Source of the DNA: DASQDN01 sp035630195
GTDB lineage: Bacteria > Acidobacteriota > Terriglobia > Bryobacterales > Bryobacteraceae
Assembly: GCA_035630195.1 (NCBI GenBank)
Contig: DASQLD010000155.1
Span: 1-5,675 of the forward strand
Direction of reading: 5' to 3'
Length of the DNA: 5,675 nt
Of this stretch, positions 1-5,675 are shown one piece after another. Numbering within the stretch: the stretch's first letter is position 1; every line of letters starts with the position of its first letter. Under the pieces are notes generated by a model. That model saw only the letters and a program-made list of their open reading frames with translations, was not told the origin of the DNA and did not search any database. Made by a program: the position numbers and the translations under genes.

Positions 1-297
1 GCGCTTGAAGGCCGGCCGCGCCATGACGCTGTGTTGCAGCGCGAAAACGGTGAGCAGGCCGAAGTCGATGAGCAGGGCTTCGCTCCATGACCCTAGTCCG
101 GGGGAGTCGAGAGACTTCGGTACGCCGAAGTTGCCAATAAATCCGATGGCGTAAAGAAAGACGCCCAAGAAAACTACGTAGGCCACTAGGCCGTAGAGAA
201 AGACCGCGATTCTGCCCGGTAAGCGAGTGGGGTTTACTAACGGCGCAATTTGTGAATGTGCGTTCTTTGTGTGCACAGAGGTTGCATGCGTATTCAT
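1..297 (-). CDS. NnrU/MddA-like membrane methyltransferase, N-terminal part (partial at left edge)
   Basis: The first 99 codons are present and the frame runs off the left edge without a stop. The start at 297 is set by AAGGAG (complement of 306-311) 8 nt upstream. After a polar N-terminus of about 28 residues comes a hydrophobic stretch at about 30-57 (FLYGLVAYVVFLGVFLYAIG), then VPKSLDS at 59-65, a second hydrophobic stretch at about 74-87, and the motif QHSVMARPAFKR at 88-99. I recognise this pattern from the NnrU/isoprenylcysteine carboxyl methyltransferase-like integral membrane proteins usually annotated as methanethiol S-methyltransferase (MddA). MddA makes dimethyl sulfide from methanethiol and S-adenosylmethionine. 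The C-terminal SAM-binding part lies outside the window, so the substrate cannot be confirmed and no symbol is given. It lies 39 bp downstream of the 628-residue gene on the same strand, probably in one transcript. Confidence 0.75.
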   Translation of the reverse strand, partial: MNTHATSVHTKNAHSQIAPLVNPTRLPGRIAVFLYGLVAYVVFLGVFLYAIGFIGNFGVPKSLDSPGLGSWSEALLIDFGLLTVFALQHSVMARPAFKR

Positions 298-336
298 TTG
301 TTAATCTCCTTTTCGTGTGCTGTAGCGTCGCCGTAC

Positions 337-2223
337 CTATGCGATGCGGTTGAAGCGATACGTTATCTCGTAGCGGCTGTCCTCTGTTTCGCTTACATAT
401 TCGCGGGTTTCGCGGTACTGCAGCGGTAATTTCTCGGGGGGAATGGTTTTGTTGACGTTGACGGAGATGCCGCCTTCGCCCTCACTCTGAAACGAGAATG
501 GAGGTGGCGCAGGGAACGTTGCGCTGGTCAGGCGGTCAAGGTCGATGACCGAGAACCCGAATGAGTCCCGTATGATCGGATCAGCCGGCGCCCACAGGGC
601 AACGATCACGTCAATAGCGAGTGTGACGGCCAAAGCGATTCCGGCGACCCATGCCGCTACCGCTCCGAGCTTTGTCAACGCAGAAACTCCACCCGCCGCG
701 CCTACGCCGGCTCCTATGAACTTCGCCTGCTGCTTGATCAACTCAACAAAAAAGTCCATCCGCGACGTGATGAGTTGATTGAACGCCTGTTCGCTGTCGA
801 TTTCGAAGCCGGCGACGGTAAGCGCCATTCCGATGATCGGCTGGTTGTGAGTGAAGACAAGCCGGGTTATATCGCGTGAAGTTCCTGAATCGAAGTCGAC
901 GTCGCGAATGTCCTTGAACTTCTCTTCCTGTGGATCTCCGAACGTTCCATCGGCGAATAACGGGAAGGCAAGCGCATGAAGCCGGACTTCGTCCGACCCG
1001 AATGAAGCAGGCGACGTTTCGCGACGCGCGAAGATCTTGTCGGTCACGATCTGGAAGCGGGCAGTAGGCGGTGTTACTACCTGAATGAACTCGCCATCAG
1101 AGTTAAGAAAGTCGCCAAATACCGGCATTCCAGTGATGTTCGGTACGAATACTTGGATTTGATAGGTACCGGGGACCAGATCTTGCGGCACTACGAATGT
1201 CAGACGGTCCTGTACGCGGCAATCGTTGATGAGAACGGATTGTCCGTTCACCTCCTCGGTGACCGGTGTATCGATATCCCCCCACACGTGCGCATCGATA
1301 TCTCTTATCGTTTGGCCCGTATCTCTGTTCGTGATTCGGACCTTCGTGTCGGTACTGAAATAATTGACGCCTTGCAGGGTCATACTGTCACCCGCGAAGA
1401 CCTCCAGTACGCGCGCACAGGCGGTGTTGTGGATCATATTGCCGGGACAGTTGTTGGCTCTCACCTGACAAACCACCTGTGGTTGACCGTTGATGATCAC
1501 AGGCGCACAATCCTGATGAAACTCGCTAGGCAGAAACTCACCGATGGGCGGAAGCGGAACGAAGTTCGCTGTCCGTATGCCGTTGATGCGGCAGATGCGG
1601 ACTTGGTTGGGTGGGATCTCTCCGGAAGGTGGGAATACACGAATCTTTCCGGGCCGCTCCTGTTCTGCCGCTTTTGGATCACCGAAGACCTGAAACGCGG
1701 CGCGCTCTTTAATCTCCTGACCAAGCGCAGCCACGAGAATCGATTCTGTGATCGGTTCGTCAGTGTCGAGAATTAGCGATTCGGCGAACAATCGCGTGCG
1801 CTGCTGCGTTGGAAGGGCGTCGAAGGCATCTACCGTGCAGGACAGCATGTCACGCGAGATGCGCTCGAGCACAGGGAACGCGGCGATTTCGAGCGCGTTG
1901 GCAGGGGATTTGCCACCCACAAATCGGCGAGCCATATGCAGAGTGGCTGCCGCGATAGCGCTTGGAACCCGGACACTCTGCGCCAGTTGACTCATCTTCA
2001 TCTTGCGGCCCAGCTTGTGTTTGGCTCCGGCAACGACGGGAATGCAGGCGCCGGTTTGTTGGTCAGGAGTGGTGCAGGGACAATCTCTGGGCGGACCGCA
2101 GGTATGGATGTGGACGTCACCACACTGTTCGATGTGAATGGCTCCGCTGCAACCGTTCTTGGTAGGGACTTGCGGCTCGACGGAGATGTCCGGCAGGCCC
2201 TGTGTCATGAGGCTCTTGTACAT
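337..2223 (-). CDS. Uncharacterised 628-residue protein with IPT/TIG-like domain and hydrophobic segment
   Basis: I do not recognise a characterised homologue. The ATG at 2223 is preceded by GGAGG (complement of 2230-2234) with 6 nt spacing, and the gene ends in TAG at 337-339. There is no signal peptide. Visible parts, in order: a Cys/His-rich N-terminus (C25, C34, C42, C48, C50, C60, with H30, H38, H40) that could bind metal; a basic linker (KHKLGRKMK, 68-76); a mostly helical region at about 77-180; a region at 190-270 with four more cysteines; an IPT/TIG-like immunoglobulin fold at about 271-383 (FAGDSMTLQGVNY, later VPGTYQIQVFV); a module at about 385-480 with GSDEVRL (409-415) and DVDFDSG (441-447); a Gly/Ala-rich hydrophobic stretch at about 502-545 long enough for one or two membrane helices; and a beta-rich tail. 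The function is unknown. A membrane-associated or membrane-inserting structural protein is possible. The CDS call is secure because of length, RBS and domain content. Confidence 0.9.
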   Translation of the reverse strand: MYKSLMTQGLPDISVEPQVPTKNGCSGAIHIEQCGDVHIHTCGPPRDCPCTTPDQQTGACIPVVAGAKHKLGRKMKMSQLAQSVRVPSAIAAATLHMARRFVGGKSPANALEIAAFPVLERISRDMLSCTVDAFDALPTQQRTRLFAESLILDTDEPITESILVAALGQEIKERAAFQVFGDPKAAEQERPGKIRVFPPSGEIPPNQVRICRINGIRTANFVPLPPIGEFLPSEFHQDCAPVIINGQPQVVCQVRANNCPGNMIHNTACARVLEVFAGDSMTLQGVNYFSTDTKVRITNRDTGQTIRDIDAHVWGDIDTPVTEEVNGQSVLINDCRVQDRLTFVVPQDLVPGTYQIQVFVPNITGMPVFGDFLNSDGEFIQVVTPPTARFQIVTDKIFARRETSPASFGSDEVRLHALAFPLFADGTFGDPQEEKFKDIRDVDFDSGTSRDITRLVFTHNQPIIGMALTVAGFEIDSEQAFNQLITSRMDFFVELIKQQAKFIGAGVGAAGGVSALTKLGAVAAWVAGIALAVTLAIDVIVALWAPADPIIRDSFGFSVIDLDRLTSATFPAPPPFSFQSEGEGGISVNVNKTIPPEKLPLQYRETREYVSETEDSRYEITYRFNRIA

Positions 2224-2259
2224 GGAATTCCTCCAAATTTCGTTAGAACTAGGGACTGT

Positions 2260-2273
2260 GCTGCCGGAGCAGC
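2260..2273. repeat. Short inverted repeat, GCTGC-CGGA-GCAGC
   Basis: Perfect 5-bp arms surround a 4-nt loop. It lies 37-50 bp upstream of the 628-residue gene's start codon, between the possible minus-strand -10 and the ribosome binding site, so it could form a small leader hairpin or be a regulator half-site pair. It has no U-tract on either strand, so it is not an intrinsic terminator. A palindrome this short can arise by chance. Confidence 0.3.
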
Positions 2274-2406
2274 GTGTCCTTCTATAAGGGGAAGCGCGGG
2301 TTGCGGGAGAAATTCGCAGACGAAAATTACCGGGTGCTCATTGGCGGGTTCTTTCTAGATTCGTCGCTATAACAGACGGGAGCAGCCGTTTGAAACCAAC
2401 ATTTCC

Positions 2407-2411
2407 AGGAG
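2407..2411 (+). promoter_or_regulatory. Ribosome binding site AGGAG that decides the cytochrome c start
   Basis: AGGAG lies 8 nt before the ATG at 2420. It falls downstream of an alternative in-frame ATG at 2390, which would add ten residues (MKPTFPGESA) ahead of the signal peptide. The spacing and the classic signal-peptide start MERRILAAF favour 2420. Confidence 0.85.
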
Positions 2412-2419
2412 AATCAGCA

Positions 2420-2779
2420 ATGGAACGTCGAATCCTTGCGGCTTTTGTGGCTGGCGTTGCTGCGGTTACGCTGTGTGGCGCTTGGGGTCCCGACGATCAG
2501 TCGCCCAAGAAGGCCGGGGATATCAAGGTGGTTGCGGAGCAAAGCGGGTGCTTCAAATGCCACTCCGTCGATAAGAAGGTGATTGGGCCCTCGTTCCGTG
2601 ACATTGCCACGCGGTACAAGAATGCTCCACGCGCCCAGGAGACACTCCGGAACAAGGTCAAGAACGGCGGCAAAGGCAACTGGACCGACGTCACGGGTGG
2701 CGTTCTGATGCCCCCACACTCGGCGCTTCTTCCGGAATCTCTCATTGCGCAACTTGTGGACTGGGTGTTGAGCCGATAA
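2420..2779 (+). CDS. Exported small mono-haem cytochrome c (class I, c551/c552-like)
   Basis: This 119-residue protein is a periplasmic electron carrier of the class I cytochrome c type. A signal peptide covers about residues 1-22 (MERR, then a hydrophobic run from ILAAFVAG). The haem attachment motif CFKCH is at 44-48. It is followed by VIGPSFRDIATRY at 54-66, typical of c551/c552 proteins, where the loop after the haem motif carries a conserved Gly-Pro. The probable distal axial ligand is M97 in the MPPH motif. A C-terminal helix (SLIAQLVDWVLSR) packs against the haem in this fold. Total length of about 95-100 residues after cleavage is normal for the family. The start at 2420 is chosen from its ribosome binding site. 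The gene ends 14 bp before the next start codon on the same strand, so the two are very probably co-transcribed, and it may pass electrons to or from the large haem protein downstream. The exact redox partner cannot be read from the sequence. Confidence 0.93.
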   Translation: MERRILAAFVAGVAAVTLCGAWGPDDQSPKKAGDIKVVAEQSGCFKCHSVDKKVIGPSFRDIATRYKNAPRAQETLRNKVKNGGKGNWTDVTGGVLMPPHSALLPESLIAQLVDWVLSR

Positions 2780-2781
2780 GC

Positions 2782-2786
2782 AGGAG
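2782..2786 (+). promoter_or_regulatory. Ribosome binding site AGGAG of the large VWD/cytochrome gene
   Basis: AGGAG lies 7 nt before the ATG at 2794, just after the stop codon of the small cytochrome gene (2777-2779). It fixes the start of the large reading frame and places it in the same transcript, with room for translational coupling. Confidence 0.85.
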
Positions 2787-2793
2787 TAAAATT

Positions 2794-5675
2794 ATGCCTC
2801 GACATTTGATTGCCGCTGTTTCCTTGGTTATTACGTTCTTGCACGCGTCTGCACCAGCACAAGCGGATGCATTGCGCGTTATGACAACCGGCTTGGGATC
2901 CGGCGCAGTTACCGGTACCGGCATTAACTGTGGCGCAGACTGCAATGAAACGTATGGCTCCGTAGCCGTTGTGCTGACGGCAGCCGTAGATCCGGGGTCA
3001 GCCTTTTTAGGATGGGGAGGCGATTGTGCAGCGGCGGGCACGACAGCGACGTGCACGCTCAACATGAACGCAGCTCGATCCGTGCGAGCCGACTTCGCAC
3101 TTACCGCAGCTATTCCACTATTGACCGATCTCACACCCACTGGAATTAGCGCCTATTTGACCACCTATCCTGTAGTCAATACGGCCGCGCGTTTTCTCAG
3201 AGCACTGCCGCAAGATTTCAAACAGAACTGGATTCTCATGTCGCGATCGGAAAGTCTTCAGACCGGTACCGCCGAATCGCCACGCCTTCTGTTGCCGAGC
3301 AACAACGCGGAACGCGTGTTCACCATTGGCATGACGCCGCACAGTTCGTATCCCGGTTCTCATCCGAACGCGATCGAATACATGCAGTGGGACGCGACAC
3401 AAAAGAACTTTCGTTTTCACGAAATCGTGCTGGAAGCCATCGGCCCTATGAATCCGCTACCGGGGACGAGTCCGCCCGTGTATCAGATTCCTGCACGAGC
3501 AAGAGGCGTATCGGTTGATGACAGCAAATGTTTCGCGTGTCACTCGACGCGCAACGTGCTTAACAGGGGAACTACACCTGGTACCGACGGCGTTCCGCCG
3601 CGAACTGTCAAGTGGAAGAACAAGCCGAACTGGGACACCTATGACAGCTGGGGTGGTATGTTGCCGTTTAACCGGGATCGGATTTATCAGGGATCGGCGG
3701 AAGCGGCTGCCTTTCGCAGACTGCTCAATCTGTGGACATGGAGGATGAATCCTCTCGCGCGCGCCGTCATCGAGCAATTGGAATTACAGCCTTCAGGCGT
3801 TCCGCCAGCGCATGCGATTACCCGGACGACAACGGGCGGCGCAAATGACGGGCACATCAACTTCGGTTTCGATGCATCGGCGCCAGTGCTCACAGAACCT
3901 TCTCCGGCAGGATCTGGCGCCTCGATCACAACTAATTACTCGTTCGACGGCAGTGTGGGTACTGGAACGGCCACGACTGTGCCTCGCGGCGGGACTTTCC
4001 TGACGCTGCATGACTCGGTATTTCCGACAAGTGACGAAGGGCGAGGCGTGCAGCTTTTCGATCTGCTTGGAGGGGCCGATGGCACCCTCAACCCGCAGCG
4101 TATCGCCGATGAACTCATCACTCATCGTTTCGCGACGGGCAGCGTTCCGATCGATGTTCGCGCGGTTGCGCTCGCCATAACTCAGCGGTGCATTACTGTT
4201 GCTGGTGGATCGGATGTCGGTGCTACCCAAACAGTGAGCACCGCGATGGGGCCAGGATTCAGTGGCAGCCTTACGTTCTTCGATGCGCGGCACGGTATCA
4301 CGAGCTTTGATCAGCTCTATGACGACACGAGGCGCCGCTCGTGGAATCTTCCCCGCCGCAAGGCTGACATACAGAAGATCAACCTCGATCGCGCTATCGA
4401 TCCCTACACTGCGCCGCCGACCATCATCAATGGGTTGATACAACAGTTCGGCGCTTCGACGACCGCCGGCACAGGCGCCGGACTTGATCGTTTACGTCAG
4501 GAAGTGTTTCGCCGAATCGCCGACATTGGCAGTCCAGACCAGACGGTAATGGGTGGCATCTTTGTCGACCGCGAGATCCCGGCGAATACGGATCAAGTAT
4601 CGCTCTTTCGCTACTTCCTGGAACCGCTGGGCGTTTCCGTGGACAAATGGTCAATGGGTGTGCGCGGGCGTTCCCGTTCCTACACGTTTGCCGACGTTTT
4701 CGGCGCTTATACGAACACTTTCGCGAACGAACTAAAGACCAGCCTCGGTATCAGCCTGTCGGCTCTGCCGGAGACCGTATGTTCAACCGTGATGCCGATG
4801 GTGAATACCATGCTGACAGCACTACCGGCGGCTGACGCCGTCCCAAAGTACACTGACGTACAACGGATCTTCAATAAGGGCTGTATTGAGTGCCACGGGG
4901 GTCTTGGATATCCGCCTTACTCTACCTACGGCACGTCGCTCGATTTGTCTGAAGACGAGAACCCACCTGCCTCGGGTCGCCGTTTAACACGTTCACATGC
5001 AAAAGCAATGACCCTTACTAGCGCCCCGGTAGGCACAGATGTATCGAACAGTTATCTCTACCAGCGGATTACTAACAACGGAACGTTGGCAGTACCGTTT
5101 GACCCCGTGGGTACTAACGAAAACTGCCCCAACGGTCTAATGCCATGTGGCGGTCCGCCATTGAGCAAAGTTGACATAGAAACGATTCGCCGGTGGATCA
5201 TCGGGGGCCGTCCGTCTACCGAAGGCGATCCGCATATTAAGACCGTCAATGGCATCAATTACGACTTTCAGAGCGCGGGCGAGTTCATTCTTCTGCGGGA
5301 TGAAGATTTAGAGATCCAGGCCCGCCAGTCAGCGGTGACGACAGCAGTACCTCTTGGGCCGAATCCACACACAGGCTTGTCCTCCTGCGTGAGTGTGAAT
5401 ACAGCCGCGGCGCTGCGTGTTGGTCCACATCGGGTCTCGTATCAGCCGGAGATGGCTGTCGGCACAAGCAGTGGCGATGTCAATGCTCAAAGGCGCCTGA
5501 TACTCCGGTTGGACGGCAAGCTGATTGATCTCTCGCGACGCGAAGTTCTGCTGCCTTCAGGCGGCAAAATCATGCGCACTATAGCCGAAGGCGGCATTCA
5601 GGTGGAATACCCCGGCGGGACCGTAGTGAGGGTGACACCCGGATGGTGGGCGACTCACCAGATCTGGTACATGAA
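2794..5675 (+). CDS. Large exported protein: InlB B-repeat-like domain, two c-haem sites, VWD domain (partial at right edge)
   Basis: The frame is open from ATG 2794 to the window end, giving 960 complete codons with no stop. A signal peptide covers about 1-24, with likely cleavage after AQA (22-24). Residues 27-104 form a divergent InlB B-repeat-like (Flg_new_2-type) domain with paired cysteines C46/C50 and C78/C87 and the end pattern NMNAARSVRADF. A first haem motif, CFACH, is at 246-250, followed by KPNWDTYDSWGGM (277-289) and LPFNRDR (290-296), a conserved-looking but unnamed region. Residues about 300-680 match nothing I can name. A second cytochrome domain spans about 688-807: CIECH at 697-701, LDLSEDE nearby, probable axial M783 in LMPCGG, and the closing helix LSKVDIETIRRWIIGG, like planctomycete-type/class I cytochromes. 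A VWD domain begins at GDPH (811-814), continues with NYDFQSAGEF, and is cut by the edge after GWWATHQIWYM. It is probably a surface or extracellular redox protein; the function is inferred from domains only. Confidence 0.92.
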   Translation, partial: MPRHLIAAVSLVITFLHASAPAQADALRVMTTGLGSGAVTGTGINCGADCNETYGSVAVVLTAAVDPGSAFLGWGGDCAAAGTTATCTLNMNAARSVRADFALTAAIPLLTDLTPTGISAYLTTYPVVNTAARFLRALPQDFKQNWILMSRSESLQTGTAESPRLLLPSNNAERVFTIGMTPHSSYPGSHPNAIEYMQWDATQKNFRFHEIVLEAIGPMNPLPGTSPPVYQIPARARGVSVDDSKCFACHSTRNVLNRGTTPGTDGVPPRTVKWKNKPNWDTYDSWGGMLPFNRDRIYQGSAEAAAFRRLLNLWTWRMNPLARAVIEQLELQPSGVPPAHAITRTTTGGANDGHINFGFDASAPVLTEPSPAGSGASITTNYSFDGSVGTGTATTVPRGGTFLTLHDSVFPTSDEGRGVQLFDLLGGADGTLNPQRIADELITHRFATGSVPIDVRAVALAITQRCITVAGGSDVGATQTVSTAMGPGFSGSLTFFDARHGITSFDQLYDDTRRRSWNLPRRKADIQKINLDRAIDPYTAPPTIINGLIQQFGASTTAGTGAGLDRLRQEVFRRIADIGSPDQTVMGGIFVDREIPANTDQVSLFRYFLEPLGVSVDKWSMGVRGRSRSYTFADVFGAYTNTFANELKTSLGISLSALPETVCSTVMPMVNTMLTALPAADAVPKYTDVQRIFNKGCIECHGGLGYPPYSTYGTSLDLSEDENPPASGRRLTRSHAKAMTLTSAPVGTDVSNSYLYQRITNNGTLAVPFDPVGTNENCPNGLMPCGGPPLSKVDIETIRRWIIGGRPSTEGDPHIKTVNGINYDFQSAGEFILLRDEDLEIQARQSAVTTAVPLGPNPHTGLSSCVSVNTAAALRVGPHRVSYQPEMAVGTSSGDVNAQRRLILRLDGKLIDLSRREVLLPSGGKIMRTIAEGGIQVEYPGGTVVRVTPGWWATHQIWYM

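Larger units (their letters stand above)
2224..2419. promoter_or_regulatory. Divergent intergenic region, presumed promoters for both units
   Basis: These 196 bp separate the start codons of two head-to-head genes, so both leftward and rightward promoters most likely lie here. On the plus strand TATAAC at 2368-2373 is a reasonable -10 hexamer about 47 bp before the cytochrome start, but no good -35 sits at 16-18 bp spacing. On the minus strand TTATAG (complement of 2282-2287) is a possible -10 for the 628-residue gene, again without a convincing -35. A short perfect inverted repeat lies at 2260-2273. I see no recognisable operator for a named regulator. The individual promoter assignments are weak; the regional call is an inference from gene orientation. 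Confidence 0.45.

Noticed and set aside
298..336. Gap between the two minus-strand genes considered for a terminator or promoter
   Set aside because: Apart from the ribosome binding site at 306-311, I see no hairpin or promoter-like hexamer pair.
1153..1776. 207-codon open frame on the plus strand
   Set aside because: It lies entirely antisense to the 628-residue gene, has no recognisable domain and no good ribosome binding site, and its composition is that of a shadow frame.
2260..2273. Inverted repeat considered as an intrinsic terminator
   Set aside because: The stem is only 5 bp and no run of T follows on either strand; it also lies upstream of the genes rather than after them.
2390..2419. 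Upstream in-frame ATG for the small cytochrome
   Set aside because: It would put ten polar residues ahead of the signal peptide, and the ribosome binding site at 2407-2411 fits the ATG at 2420 instead.
2465..2482. Possible lipoprotein signal at C19 of the small cytochrome
   Set aside because: The residues before the Cys are V-T-L; Leu at -1 does not fit the lipobox, which needs a small residue there.
2742..3140. 132-codon minus-strand frame crossing the small cytochrome end and the large gene start
   Set aside because: It overlaps two well-supported genes on the other strand and shows no domain.
3793..4443. 216-codon open frame on the minus strand
   Set aside because: It is antisense to the large haem/VWD gene. 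The translation is Arg-rich and low in recognisable features, as expected from the complement of a GC-rich gene.

Overview
The window looks like a piece of a Gram-negative bacterial chromosome. Two exported c-type cytochromes, clear Shine-Dalgarno sequences and tight gene packing point that way. Base composition is moderately GC-rich by eye. I cannot fix the phylum from this sequence; soil-type Proteobacteria or Acidobacteriota would both fit. I see no tRNA, rRNA, insertion sequence, CRISPR array or phage signature.

Layout. Two transcription units diverge from an intergenic region of about 196 bp (2224-2419). Leftward (minus strand) there is a 628-residue protein of unknown function (2223-337). 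It has a Cys/His-rich N-terminus, an IPT/TIG-like domain, a GSDE-type module and a strongly hydrophobic segment, but no signal peptide. After only 39 bp comes the N-terminal third or so of a membrane protein of the NnrU/MddA (methanethiol S-methyltransferase-like) family, which runs off the left edge. Rightward (plus strand) there is a small exported mono-haem cytochrome c (2420-2779). After 14 bp comes a very large exported protein (from 2794, at least 960 residues, still open at the right edge).

The large rightward protein is the most notable item. Its reading frame is open without interruption to the window end. It reads as signal peptide, one divergent InlB B-repeat-like domain, a CFACH haem-binding segment, a long unassigned middle, a CIECH cytochrome domain of the planctomycete-type/class I style, and then the start of a von Willebrand factor type D (VWD) domain opening with GDPH. 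A VWD module joined to c-type haem domains suggests a cell-surface or extracellular redox protein. The adjacent small cytochrome is the natural candidate for its periplasmic electron partner. That functional link is inferred from spacing and domain content, not shown.

The leftward genes probably form a separate unit. Nothing in the sequence proves that the two divergent units work together, although the shared upstream region allows common regulation.
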